Assembly (NCBI GenBank): GCA_023451375.1
Contig: JAEXZS010000056.1
Location: forward strand, 1-41,047
Source of the DNA: Pseudomonadota bacterium
GTDB taxonomy: Bacteria > Pseudomonadota > Alphaproteobacteria > Caulobacterales > Caulobacteraceae
DNA length: 41,047 bases
Direction: 5' to 3'
Within the stretch, counting starts at the first letter, position 1. The number at the start of each line of letters is the position of its first letter. The notes beneath the pieces are model-generated. The model saw nothing but the letters and a program-made list of their open reading frames with translations, did no database searches and had not been told where the DNA came from. Shown here piece after piece: positions 16,339 through 25,626 of this stretch. A program made the translations under genes and the position numbers.

Positions 16339-17418
16339 ATGCAACCTCTCGCCGGCATCCGCATCCTCGAGTTCGACGGCCTCGGCCCCGTCACCTTCGC
16401 CGGCATGATGCTGGCCGACCTGGGCGCCGAGGTGCTGCGCCTGACCCGGTCCGCCTCGGCCGGCCCCGCCGTGTTCGATCAGGTCGGGGGGGCCGTCCTG
16501 CACCGCAATCGCGCCGCCGTGCCGGTCGATCTGAAAGCGCCCGTCGATCGCGACCGCATCCTGGCCCTCGCCGCCGACGCCGATGCGGTGATCGAGGGAT
16601 TCCGCCCCGGCGTGATGGAGCGGCTGGGCTATGGCCCCGAGGCGCTGCGGGCCCTCAACCCCCGTCTCGTCTTCGGCCGCGTCACCGGCTGGGGCCAGGA
16701 CGGGCCGCTGGCGGCGCAGGTGGGCCACGACCTGAATTACATCGGCCTGTCCGGCGTGCTGCACGCCATGGGGCCCGCCGACAGGCCGCCCGCGCCGCCG
16801 CTGAACCTGGTCGGCGACTACGGCGGCGGGGCGATGCTGCTGGTCGTCGGCGTCCTCGCGGCCCTCGTCGAGGCGCGGAGCACAGGGCGCGGCCGGGTTG
16901 TCGACGCCGCCATGACGGACGGCGCGGCCCTGCTGGGCGGCCTGTTCCACGCCCTGCGCGTCCAGGGCCTATGGAGCGATCGACGCGGCGCCAACCTGCT
17001 GGACGGCGGGGCGCCCTTCTATCGCTGCTACGCCTGCCGTGACGGCGGCTTCGTGGCCGTGGCGGCGCTGGAGCCGCGCTTCTACGCCGCCCTGCTGGCG
17101 GGGCTGGAGATCGATCCCGCCGAGGCGCCGCAATACGACTTCGCCGCCTGGCCCGCCCTCGCCGCCCGGCTGGAGGGTCTGTTCCTGTCGCGTGACCGGG
17201 ACGACTGGGTCGCCGGCTTCGCCGACACCGAGGCCTGCGTCACCCCCGTTCTCAGCCTGGCCGAGGCGCCCACGCATCCGCACAACCAGGCGCGCGGAGC
17301 GTTCTGGGACGGCCTGCCCGCACCCGCCCCGCGATTCGACGGCCCGCCGGCGCCGCAGCGCGACATCGCCGACCTGTCGTTGGACGCCGCCGTCGCCGCC
17401 TGGTCCGTTCCCGGATGA
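16339..17418 (+). CDS. CaiB/BaiF CoA-transferase family, alpha-methylacyl-CoA racemase-like
   Basis: 359 residues, the usual size for alpha-methylacyl-CoA racemase (AMACR/MCR), which inverts the 2-methyl centre of acyl-CoA so that it can be beta-oxidised. Seen: LAGIRILEFDGLGPVTFAGMMLADLGAEV at the N-terminus, catalytic His130 in VGHDLNYIGLSGVL and catalytic Asp160 in NLVGDYGGG, at the spacing known for MCR of Mycobacterium (His126/Asp156). True class III CoA-transferases use an Asp at a different place. The C-terminal part has the domain-swapped FYRCYACRDGGFVAVAALEP. ATG at 16339 follows the tRNA-Lys on the opposite strand. Confidence 0.88.
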   Translation: MQPLAGIRILEFDGLGPVTFAGMMLADLGAEVLRLTRSASAGPAVFDQVGGAVLHRNRAAVPVDLKAPVDRDRILALAADADAVIEGFRPGVMERLGYGPEALRALNPRLVFGRVTGWGQDGPLAAQVGHDLNYIGLSGVLHAMGPADRPPAPPLNLVGDYGGGAMLLVVGVLAALVEARSTGRGRVVDAAMTDGAALLGGLFHALRVQGLWSDRRGANLLDGGAPFYRCYACRDGGFVAVAALEPRFYAALLAGLEIDPAEAPQYDFAAWPALAARLEGLFLSRDRDDWVAGFADTEACVTPVLSLAEAPTHPHNQARGAFWDGLPAPAPRFDGPPAPQRDIADLSLDAAVAAWSVPG

Positions 17419-17492
17419 CCGCCCGCGCCGTCGAGGCTATGGAACGGCGACGCCTCATGTGCGTTGCAAGGCGGAAAGCCGGGGAACTTCTG

Positions 17493-17759
17493 ATGACACG
17501 CTCCACCCTTGTTCTCGCCGCCGCGCTCGGGGCGCTGACGCTGGCGAGCTGTGACGACTATGACGGCGATGATCGCGCCGGCTACCAGGAGGCGGCGCCC
17601 GTCGAGGTCGCCCCCGCCGCCGAGGATTCCGCCGAGCCCGTCGTGGCCCCCGAGGTCGAGGATCCCGCGCCGACCGCGCCGCCGGTGGACACCCTTCCGC
17701 CCGAAAAGCGCACCTCGGAGGAATCGGTTCAGCCTGAGAGCGAAACCCTCTTCTATTGA
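17493..17759 (+). CDS. Small acidic lipoprotein
   Basis: 88 residues with a lipoprotein signal: MTRSTLVLAAALGALTLASC, lipobox LASC with the modified Cys at residue 20. The mature part is short, Pro- and Glu-rich and apparently disordered (EVAPAAEDSAEPVVAPEVEDPAPTAPPVDTLPPEKR), suiting a membrane-anchored tether. The start at 17493 is chosen over an in-frame ATG at 17415 because it begins the signal; GGGGAA lies upstream. It ends 71 bases before tamA and could be the first gene of that operon. Function unknown. Confidence 0.75.
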   Translation: MTRSTLVLAAALGALTLASCDDYDGDDRAGYQEAAPVEVAPAAEDSAEPVVAPEVEDPAPTAPPVDTLPPEKRTSEESVQPESETLFY

Positions 17760-17830
17760 CCGCCAGGTCGCGGGGCGTGGACGCGCCGCGTCCGCCACAG
17801 TCCAGTCCACGTCATGACCAAGGTCCACGC

Positions 17831-19660
17831 TTGAGCTTCAGGCCCACCCTCCTCCTCGCCGCCCTCGCCGTCGGCGCCGCCTGCGCCCAGGACGCCGACG
17901 CGGACCCCCGCGCCCAGATTCGGGGCGAGGTCGACGCCGAACTCCGCGCCATGCTGGAACGCGCCGTGGGCGAGGTCGACGACGCGCCGGAGAGCCGCTT
18001 CGAGGCGCGCCGTCACGCCCGTTCCGCGACCGAGGCCGCCGAGGCCCTGCTTCGCTCGGAAGGCTACTACCAGCCGGTGCTCGAGGACATCGTCGAGGGC
18101 GACGAGACGCCGGTCGCCATCGTTTCCGTGCAGCCGGGCCGACGCTTCCTGCTCACCGAGCCGACGATCCGCTGGACCGATCCCGCGCCCGCCCCCCAGT
18201 CCGCCGCCGACGCCGTCGCGGCGATCGACCTGCAAGCCGGTGATCCCGGCCGCGCCGTCGACGTGATCGCCGCCGAGGGTCGCGTCATCGCCGCCCTGGC
18301 CCGTGACGGCTACGCCGACGCCAGGGCCGAGCCGCGCCGGGTCGTGGTCGATCACGCGACCTTCACCGTAGCGCCGGAGTACCGGGTCGCCTCGGGCGCG
18401 CTGGTGCGGCTGGACGGGCTGAGCCTGCAGAGGCGGACCCGGACCAATCCCGACTGGCTGCGCGGCCTGACCCCTTGGGAAGAAGGCGACGTCTATGATC
18501 CGGAACTGGTCGGCGAGCTGGAGCGCCGGCTGCTCGAGACCGGCGTCTACGACGGCGTCAACGTCGCCCTGTCGCCGCAGGACCAGACGAACGCGCAGGG
18601 CTTGCGTCCCATCGTCGTCACGTTGACCGATCGGCCGCGCTGGGTTCAGGAGGCGGGCATCACCATCTCGACGGCCCAGGCGACGATCACCGCAGGACGC
18701 GCGGACTCGGCCACGGGCGGTTCGGCCATCGAAGGTCTGTGGACCTACTACAACCGCTTAGGGCGCGCCGACACCCTGGCCTTCCAGGCGCGGCTGGCGG
18801 AGGTCTACAGCCGCCTGGGCGCGGACCTCAAACTGCCCCACTGGCGCCGTCCGGGCCGGACGCTGGCCCTGGGCGCCGCCCTGGTCAACGAAGACACCGA
18901 CGCCTATCGCCGTTTCGCCGGCGTGCTCTACGCCGACGCCCGCCAGCGAATGGGCAAGTCGTCGTGGTACAGCTACGGCCTGGGCCTGGACGTGGGTCAG
19001 TATGACGAGAGGCGCTACGATCCCGTCACCCAGGCGCCGATCACCCTCAATCGCAACCTCGCCATCGTGACGGGACGGGGCGGCTTCTTCATGGATCGCT
19101 CCAACGATCCGCTGGACCCGACCTCCGGATACCGCCTGACCGCCTCGGTCCAACCCACGGCCGTGACCGGCGGGGACTCGGTCGTCTTCCTCAGGACCGA
19201 AGGCCAGGCGACCGCCTATCTGCCGGTCCAGGACGACGCCCGGACCGTCCTCGCCGGGCGGGTCAAGATCGGCAGCATCATCGGCGGCGAAGAACTGACC
19301 GTGCCGTCAGACCGCCTATTCTACGCCGGGGGCGGCGGTTCGGTGCGCGGCTATGAATATCAGGGCGTCGGACCCCGCCTGCCGGACAACACCCCGCGCG
19401 GCGGACTCAGCCTGTTCGAGACCTCGCTCGAGGTCCGTCGAAAGGTGTTCGGCGACTTTCAGGGCGTGGCCTTCGTCGACGGGGGGGCCGTCGGCTTCCA
19501 GGAGACGCCGGACTTCAGCAACATGCGCTACGGCGCCGGGGTCGGGGTGCGCTACTTGCTGCCGTTCGGCCCGATCCGCGGCGATATCGCCTTCCCGCTG
19601 AACAAGCGCGAGGGCGACCCCGACTTCCAGATCTACATCAGCATCGGCCAGGCGTTTTGA
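17831..19660 (+). CDS. tamA: Outer-membrane translocation and assembly protein TamA
   Basis: BamA-family outer-membrane protein of 609 residues that works with TamB in inserting certain outer-membrane proteins. A signal peptide (SFRPTLLLAALAVGAACAQ) is followed by POTRA-like repeats (about 25-280: EALLRSEGYYQPVLEDI, LARDGYADARAEPRRVVVD, ERRLLETGVYDGVNVAL) and a 16-strand-type barrel (about 290-609) with FMDRSNDPLDPTSGYRLT, the BamA/TamA signature GGGGSVRGYEYQGVGPR, and a final strand FQIYISIGQAF ending in Phe. The start is TTG at 17831, directly at the signal peptide with AAGGT upstream; the in-frame extension to 17756 is not signal-like. Its stop overlaps tamB by 4 bases. Confidence 0.9.
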   Translation: MSFRPTLLLAALAVGAACAQDADADPRAQIRGEVDAELRAMLERAVGEVDDAPESRFEARRHARSATEAAEALLRSEGYYQPVLEDIVEGDETPVAIVSVQPGRRFLLTEPTIRWTDPAPAPQSAADAVAAIDLQAGDPGRAVDVIAAEGRVIAALARDGYADARAEPRRVVVDHATFTVAPEYRVASGALVRLDGLSLQRRTRTNPDWLRGLTPWEEGDVYDPELVGELERRLLETGVYDGVNVALSPQDQTNAQGLRPIVVTLTDRPRWVQEAGITISTAQATITAGRADSATGGSAIEGLWTYYNRLGRADTLAFQARLAEVYSRLGADLKLPHWRRPGRTLALGAALVNEDTDAYRRFAGVLYADARQRMGKSSWYSYGLGLDVGQYDERRYDPVTQAPITLNRNLAIVTGRGGFFMDRSNDPLDPTSGYRLTASVQPTAVTGGDSVVFLRTEGQATAYLPVQDDARTVLAGRVKIGSIIGGEELTVPSDRLFYAGGGGSVRGYEYQGVGPRLPDNTPRGGLSLFETSLEVRRKVFGDFQGVAFVDGGAVGFQETPDFSNMRYGAGVGVRYLLPFGPIRGDIAFPLNKREGDPDFQIYISIGQAF

Positions 19661-22600
19661 CCGACACTCCCCCGCCCGAGCCAGAGGTCGTCGAGACACC
19701 CAAAGCGGTGAAGCGCAAGCGGACGCGCCTGCAGGCGATCGGCTTCATCGTCGGCTGCGTGCTCGGCGGGCTGGCCCTGCTGATCGCGGCCGCCCTGTTC
19801 GGCGGACGCCTCTACATCGTCTCGGACGCCGGCCGCGAGCTGATCTCCGGCTTTGTCCAGGGCCAGAAGATCAGCCGCTACGGCCGCATCAACGTCTATG
19901 GGCTGAAGGGCGACCTGTTCGACGACTTCACGCTGGAGCGGGTCACGATCACCGACCGCGACGGCGTTTGGCTGGACGCCCGCAACGTGCGGGTCGACTG
20001 GTCCTACTGGCCGCTGCTGACGCGCCGCTTCCACGCCTCCGAAGTCAGCGCCGACGTCATCCGTCTGGTCCGCCGGCCCATCATCGACCCGCCCAGCGGC
20101 GAGCCGCCCAGCCCCCAGCCCCTGTCGATCGACATCGACCGCTTCTCGGCCAACGTCGAGCTGATGGAGGGCTTCTCCAAGGAATACGGCCGCTGGTCGT
20201 TGGCGGGCGACGCCGACATCCCGCGTCGGGGCGCCAAGACCGCGCGCGTCAACGCCGACAGCCTGAACCGCCCCGGCGACTTTCTGCGCCTGGCGGCCAC
20301 CTTCGGCGGCAAGCTGGAGGAGACGCGGCTGAACCTGCGCGCCAACGAGGCCCAGGGCGGCCCCCTGGCCGGCGCCCTGGGCTATTCGCCGGACCAGCCC
20401 TTCACCGCCGTTGCCGTGCTGAACGCCGACGTGGTCCACGCCGTGGTCCGCACCGGCCAGTTCACGCCGCTGACCGTCGATGGACGTTTCGGCAAGCAGG
20501 GGTCGCGGGTGTCGGGTTATTTCGACTTCAGCGGCTCGGACCTGCTGGCGCCGTTCGTCGAGCGGGTGGGCCGCACGGCCCGCTTCGGCTTCGCCACCGT
20601 GCCTGACGCCGACAACGAGGGCTTCCAGGGCGTCGGCTGGCGCCTGATCTCCGACAACGTCACCTCACAGGCGCAGGGCCTGATCCGCCTATCCGACCGC
20701 AGCTCGCCCGACGGGGTGCGGCTCGAGGTCGCCGCCCAGTCGCTGAGCCGACTGGTCGGTTCAGAGATCGCCGGTCCCGCCGCCTACGACGGCCTCTTCA
20801 AGGGCGACGCGCAGAACTGGACGCTGCAGGGGCAGGTCAGCCTGCTCAACGCCTCCCTCGCCAGCTACCGCGCCACCCGCATCGCGGGTCCCGTCAACGT
20901 CCAGGTTCGCGACGGCCGCATGGACCTGGACGCTGACGTGCGCGCCAACGGTGGCGCGGCCGAGGGCATCATCGGCGGCCTGCTGGGCGCGACGCCCCGG
21001 ATCCAACTGGAGGCCGCGCGGATGAAGGACGGCGCCATCCTGCTGGAACGGATCGACGCGCGGGGCCAGGGGCTGACCGTGACCGGGTCCGGTTCGCGCA
21101 ACCTTCTGGGAGGCCTGGGCTTCGGGGGCGAGGCGCGGCTGACCGACGCCTCGCGCGTCCTGCCCAACGCCAAGGGCGCCTTCGGCGGTCCCATTCGGGC
21201 CTCCTCCGCCCGCTCCGGCGCCCCTTGGGTCGTGAACTTCGACGGCCGGGGCCGCAATCTCACGGTCGGCATGGCCGAACTGGACCGCCTGCTGGGCCGC
21301 ACCCCGCGCCTGCAGCTGGCCGGCCGTTTCAACGACGGTCGGATCGAGGTCGATCGCGGCGAGCTGACCGGCGCCGCCGGCCGCGCCGGGGCGAAGGGCC
21401 TGATCGAGCCCGAAGGCCGCCTGCGGCTGGCCCTGAACTGGAACGCGCGCGGCCCCTTCGCGGCCGGTCCGGTCGAGATCGGCGGCGACATGAACGGACG
21501 CGGGGCCCTGACCGGCACCCTGGCCCAGCCGCGCGTCGACCTGACGGCCGGCTTCCAGACCGTCTCCGCCGGCGGACTGGTGCTGACCGACGCCGACCTG
21601 ATCCTGAGCTTCCGCAAGGGCGCGGACGCTTCGGACGGCCGCATCACCGTGACCAGCGGCTCGAACTACGGCCCGGCCCGTGCGTCGGGGAACTTCTTCC
21701 TGGGCGGCGACCGCATCCGCCTCAGCGATCTGGACGTAAACGCCGGGGGCGTCACGGCCAGGGGCGCCGTCGCCCTGTCCGACAACATCCCCTCCAGCGC
21801 CGACCTGACCTTCACGGCGCGGGCGGGCGCCTTCCTGGCCTCGGGCGAGGCCAACGGCCGCATCCGCCTGACCGAGGGAGGGGGCGCCGACACGGCCGTG
21901 CTGGACATCACCGGCCGCAATGTCCGCCTGGCGGGTCAGAGCTTCATCATCCGCACCCTGGATCTGGACGGGCGCGGCACGCTGGACAACCTGCCCTTCA
22001 CCCTGGCGCTGGACGTCGGCGGCGGCACGCCGGTTCAGTTCAACGGCGCCGGAACCTACGCCCGGCGTGGCGAGGCGCACAGCCTGACCCTGCGTGGCGG
22101 CGGTCGGGTGCGGGAAGTGGCGTTCACCACCCGCAACCCGGCGGTCTTCGCCCTGAACGGCGACGGACGCGTCGCCCGCGTCGACCTGGGCGTAGGCGGC
22201 GGCGTGCTGCTGGCCGAACTGCGCCAGGACTCCGACTCCGCCGTCATCGAAGCCGACCTCTCCAACGTCGACCTCGCGTCCGTCTCGCCAGAACTCAGGG
22301 GCGCCGCGACCGGCCGGCTGACGCTTCGGGGCGCCGGCGACGATCTCTCGGGCGCGGCCAACGTGACGCTGCGCCAGATCCGCAGCATAGACGCCCCGCG
22401 TGGCCTGGCGGTGGACGGACGGCTGGACGCCACCCTGGCGAACGACATTCTGACCATCCGCGCCAGCGCGGTGGACGCGGACGCGGTGCAGGCCTCGGCC
22501 GACCTGACGCTTCCAGTCGAAGCCTCAGCCGCGCCGCTCAGGCTCGCCGTGGCCCGGACGCGCGAGATGTCCGGCCGCGTCTCCATCAATGGCCAGATTC

Positions 22601-23880
22601 AGCCCATCTGGGACCTGTTGCTGGGCGGCGAGCGCAGTCTGGCGGGGCAGGTGGACGGCCAGGCGACCCTGGCCGGCACCCTGAACGCGCCCCGCATCAA
22701 CGGCCGCTTCGATCTCAGCCAGGGCAGCTATCGCGAGAACGCGGTGGGCCTGGTGCTGTCCGACCTGACCCTGCGCACCGCCTTCGACGACACCACCGCC
22801 CAGATACAGACCTTCTCGGCCAACGACGGCGCGGGCGGCGCCGTCACGGGCTCCGGCCGCATCGGCCTGCGCCAGGGCTCCGGCTCGACCGCCCAGCTGA
22901 ACCTGCAGCGGTTCCGCGTCATCGACAACGAGATCGCCGAGGCGCGCGCCTCCGGCCCCATCAACATCGTGCGCGGCGAGGACGGCAACATCCGCCTGAG
23001 CGGCCAGATCGAGGTGGACGAGGCGCGGATCGAGCCCGAGGTTCCCGGCTCCAACGGCATCGTCTCGATGGACGTGGTCGAGATCAACCGTCCGGGCGGC
23101 GATCCGGTCGAGACCGAGGCGCGCCGAGGCGGTCCCCAGATCGGCCTGGACATCGCCCTGCGCTCGCGCGGCGGCAAGGTGCGCGTCACCGGCCGGGGCC
23201 TGAATGTCATCCTGGACGTCAACGCCCGGGTGCGCGGCACGGTGGCCCAGCCCCAGCTGACCGGCGTCGCCAACGTCGTGCGCGGCGACTATGAGTTCGC
23301 CGGCAAGCGTTTCGTCTTCGACGAAGACGGCCGCGTGACCCTGTCGACCGATCCGGAGCAGATCCGCTTGGACCTGTCGGCGGTGCGCGAGGACCCGGCC
23401 CTGACCGCCTCCATCGACGTCACCGGCACGGCGGCGGAGCCAAGGATCGCCCTGACCTCGACCCCCGCCCTGCCCCAGGACGAGATCCTGTCCCAGGTGC
23501 TGTTCGGCCGCTCGGCCTCGCAGCTGTCAGCGTTCGAGGCGGCGCAGTTGGCGGCGGGCGTCGCGGCCCTGGCCGGCGGCGGCGGCTTCGACGTGATCGG
23601 CAATCTGCGCGAACTGGCCGGTCTGGACCGACTCTCCTTCGGCGGCGAGGCTTCGGCGCTCACCGTCGCCGGCGGCCGCTATCTGACCGACGACATCTAT
23701 CTGGAGATCATCGGCGGCGGCGAAGGCGGCGCGGCCGTCAAGGTCGAGTGGCAACCCCGCCGCAACATCGCCGTGGCCTCGCAATTCGGCGGCCAGGGCG
23801 ACACCAGCCTGTCGATTCGTTGGCGCCGCGAGAGCCGCGATCCCGGCCAGCGCCGGGACCGCCGCCCGAACCGGAACTAG
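19657..23880 (+). CDS. tamB: Translocation and assembly module protein TamB
   Basis: 1407 residues, anchored in the inner membrane by one N-terminal helix (about 26-50, IGFIVGCVLGGLALLIAAALF) and otherwise a long periplasmic beta-rich groove of the AsmA/TamB type that bridges to TamA or carries lipid. Repeating beta-strand units run through the middle, and the C-terminal TamB (DUF490) domain covers about 1070-1400, with GNIRLSGQIEVDEARIEPEVPGS, VRGDYEFAGKRFVFDEDGRVTL and DEILSQVLFGRSASQLS. The start is TTG within the TamA stop (TTTGA), giving translational coupling; no earlier or later start fits better. Length is normal for the family. Its 3' end overlaps the convergent arsC-like gene by 4 bases. 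Confidence 0.92.
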   Translation: MTDTPPPEPEVVETPKAVKRKRTRLQAIGFIVGCVLGGLALLIAAALFGGRLYIVSDAGRELISGFVQGQKISRYGRINVYGLKGDLFDDFTLERVTITDRDGVWLDARNVRVDWSYWPLLTRRFHASEVSADVIRLVRRPIIDPPSGEPPSPQPLSIDIDRFSANVELMEGFSKEYGRWSLAGDADIPRRGAKTARVNADSLNRPGDFLRLAATFGGKLEETRLNLRANEAQGGPLAGALGYSPDQPFTAVAVLNADVVHAVVRTGQFTPLTVDGRFGKQGSRVSGYFDFSGSDLLAPFVERVGRTARFGFATVPDADNEGFQGVGWRLISDNVTSQAQGLIRLSDRSSPDGVRLEVAAQSLSRLVGSEIAGPAAYDGLFKGDAQNWTLQGQVSLLNASLASYRATRIAGPVNVQVRDGRMDLDADVRANGGAAEGIIGGLLGATPRIQLEAARMKDGAILLERIDARGQGLTVTGSGSRNLLGGLGFGGEARLTDASRVLPNAKGAFGGPIRASSARSGAPWVVNFDGRGRNLTVGMAELDRLLGRTPRLQLAGRFNDGRIEVDRGELTGAAGRAGAKGLIEPEGRLRLALNWNARGPFAAGPVEIGGDMNGRGALTGTLAQPRVDLTAGFQTVSAGGLVLTDADLILSFRKGADASDGRITVTSGSNYGPARASGNFFLGGDRIRLSDLDVNAGGVTARGAVALSDNIPSSADLTFTARAGAFLASGEANGRIRLTEGGGADTAVLDITGRNVRLAGQSFIIRTLDLDGRGTLDNLPFTLALDVGGGTPVQFNGAGTYARRGEAHSLTLRGGGRVREVAFTTRNPAVFALNGDGRVARVDLGVGGGVLLAELRQDSDSAVIEADLSNVDLASVSPELRGAATGRLTLRGAGDDLSGAANVTLRQIRSIDAPRGLAVDGRLDATLANDILTIRASAVDADAVQASADLTLPVEASAAPLRLAVARTREMSGRVSINGQIQPIWDLLLGGERSLAGQVDGQATLAGTLNAPRINGRFDLSQGSYRENAVGLVLSDLTLRTAFDDTTAQIQTFSANDGAGGAVTGSGRIGLRQGSGSTAQLNLQRFRVIDNEIAEARASGPINIVRGEDGNIRLSGQIEVDEARIEPEVPGSNGIVSMDVVEINRPGGDPVETEARRGGPQIGLDIALRSRGGKVRVTGRGLNVILDVNARVRGTVAQPQLTGVANVVRGDYEFAGKRFVFDEDGRVTLSTDPEQIRLDLSAVREDPALTASIDVTGTAAEPRIALTSTPALPQDEILSQVLFGRSASQLSAFEAAQLAAGVAALAGGGGFDVIGNLRELAGLDRLSFGGEASALTVAGGRYLTDDIYLEIIGGGEGGAAVKVEWQPRRNIAVASQFGGQGDTSLSIRWRRESRDPGQRRDRRPNRN

Positions 23881-24218
23881 AGGACGTCCAGCACCCGCTC
23901 GACCGGGCGGCCGATGACCGCGCCCGTGTCGCTCTCCACGAGCGGACGTTCGATCAGGGTCGGCCGGGCGACGGCGGCGGCGATGATCGCCTCGTCGTCG
24001 GCGCCGGCCGCCAGCAGCACGGCCGCCTCGGCCTCCTTCTTGCGGAGCAGGCCCGCCACGCCGGCGCCCGTCTTCGCCGCCAGCCGCTCCAGCGTCGCCC
24101 GGTCCCAGCCGGTCTTCACATATTCGACCACCCTCGGCTCGACGCCCTTCTCACGCAGCAACGCGAGGGCGTTGCGCGAGGTGCTGCACTTCGGATTGTG
24201 GAACAGGGTGACGGGCAT
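23877..24218 (-). CDS. arsC: ArsC-family arsenate reductase, glutaredoxin-type
   Basis: 113 residues of the thioredoxin-fold ArsC family, which reduces arsenate using glutathione/glutaredoxin. Catalytic Cys11 lies in HNPKCSTSRNALALL, and the family's TLIERPLVES block with the conserved Arg occurs at about 86-96, ending VIGRPVERVLDVL. These features match the arsenate-reductase branch better than Spx or YffB. No other ars genes are nearby, so a general redox role is possible. The gene converges on tamB with a 4-base overlap of the stops. Confidence 0.85.
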   Translation of the reverse strand: MPVTLFHNPKCSTSRNALALLREKGVEPRVVEYVKTGWDRATLERLAAKTGAGVAGLLRKKEAEAAVLLAAGADDEAIIAAAVARPTLIERPLVESDTGAVIGRPVERVLDVL

Positions 24219-24374
24219 TCGGCCTCCGGGGAATCAACAGGCGCCTGATATCAGGCCGCGCCTCCTTCATCGACAGGGTCGTTTCGTGCGCATGAGCGCG
24301 GGCTCGTCCGTCCTATGGGGTGGAATTTGGCTCGCCTTCACCTTTGCGGCGCACGGAGCTAGGCTGGCGTCCGC

Positions 24375-25625
24375 ATGCGGATTTCAGCAGACGACCAGGC
24401 CGTCCTCGACCACGTCGCGGCGCGGCGCGAAGCCATCATCGGCCGCACCATCGACTGGGCGAACATCAACTCCGGCAGCCGCAACGCCGCCGGCCTGAAC
24501 GCCGTGCTGGACGCGCTGGAAGCCGAAGCGAGGACCCTGCCCGCCGCCGTCGAACGCATCCCGACCCAAGGCTCGACCACCGTCGCCGACGACGGATCGA
24601 TGCGGATCGAGGCTCATGCCGACGCCCTGAAGGTCACCGCCCGGCCCGCGGCCCCGATCCAGATCGTGCTGACCGGCCACTACGACACCGTCTTTCCGGC
24701 CGACAGCGGATTCCAGACCGTGACCACGCGCGCCGACGGCGCCCTGAACGGCCCCGGCGTCGCCGACATGAAGGGCGGGATCAGCGTGCTGCTGGCCGCG
24801 CTGGAAGCCTTCGAATTCCACCCCCTCCGTCACGGCGTCGGCTGGACCGTGCTGCTCAGCCCGGACGAGGAGATCGGCTCGCCCGCCTCGGCGCCGCTGC
24901 TGGCGGAACTCGGCGCGCGCGGCCATGTCGGTCTGACCTATGAGCCCGCGCTGGCGGACGGCGCCCTGGCCGGGGCGCGCAAGGGCAGCGGCAACTATCA
25001 CCTGATCGTCGCCGGTCGCGCCGCCCACGCCGGCCGCGCCTTCGAGGAAGGCCGCAACGCCGTCGCCGGCGCGGCCATCATCGCCGCCGCCCTGCATGGG
25101 CTGAACGGCCGGCGGGACGGCGTCACCGTCAACGTCGCCAAGATCTCCGGCGGCGGCGCCCTGAACGTCGTCGCCGACAACGCCGTGGTCCGCTTCAACG
25201 TCCGCGTCCCGGACAAGGCCGCCGCCGACTGGATCGACGACTCCGTCCGCGTCATCGCCGCATCGCCGCCGTTCGAAGGGCTGACGCTGGACCTGCACGG
25301 CGGCTTCACCCGCCCGCCCAAGCCCATGGACGCCGCCCAGACGGCCCTGTTCGAGGCGGTGCGGGATGCCGGCGCCTTGCTGGGCCAAGCGATCGTCTGG
25401 ACGCCGTCTGGCGGCGTCTGCGAGGGCAACAATCTGCACGCCGCCGGTCTGCCGAATATCGACACCCTCGGCGTCCGGGGGGGCGACATCCATTCGGACC
25501 AGGAGTTCGCCTGGCCCGACAGCTTCGTCGAACGCGCCCAGCTCAGCGCCCTGATCCTGTGCAAGATCGCCTCGGGTGAGATCGATGCGGCGAAGCTGAA
25601 GTCCCTGCGGATGGAAACCCTCTAG
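24375..25625 (+). CDS. M20 family metallohydrolase in the ast operon
   Basis: Dinuclear zinc hydrolase of 416 residues. Metal ligands are visible at the expected places: His102 (GHYDTVF), Asp131 (VADMKGG), the catalytic Glu165 with Glu166 (SPDEEIGS), a further Glu in LTYEPAL, and His373 (GDIHSDQE). The dimerisation insert is marked by GRAAHAGRAFEEGRNA. M20 enzymes cut N-acyl-amino acids or peptides. It precedes astA by one base, so a part in arginine breakdown is likely. A candidate reaction is removal of succinate from N-succinylglutamate, the step normally done by the unrelated AstE, which is not in this window. That assignment is inference; acylase or carboxypeptidase G2-like activity is the alternative. 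Confidence 0.88.
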   Translation: MRISADDQAVLDHVAARREAIIGRTIDWANINSGSRNAAGLNAVLDALEAEARTLPAAVERIPTQGSTTVADDGSMRIEAHADALKVTARPAAPIQIVLTGHYDTVFPADSGFQTVTTRADGALNGPGVADMKGGISVLLAALEAFEFHPLRHGVGWTVLLSPDEEIGSPASAPLLAELGARGHVGLTYEPALADGALAGARKGSGNYHLIVAGRAAHAGRAFEEGRNAVAGAAIIAAALHGLNGRRDGVTVNVAKISGGGALNVVADNAVVRFNVRVPDKAAADWIDDSVRVIAASPPFEGLTLDLHGGFTRPPKPMDAAQTALFEAVRDAGALLGQAIVWTPSGGVCEGNNLHAAGLPNIDTLGVRGGDIHSDQEFAWPDSFVERAQLSALILCKIASGEIDAAKLKSLRMETL

Positions 25626-25626
25626 C

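Noticed and set aside
21225..23294. A 689-codon plus-strand frame and a minus-strand frame (20761-22080) over tamB
   Set aside because: Compositions dominated by Arg, Pro, Gly or Gln, Ala, Val, with no domain; these are shadows of tamB.
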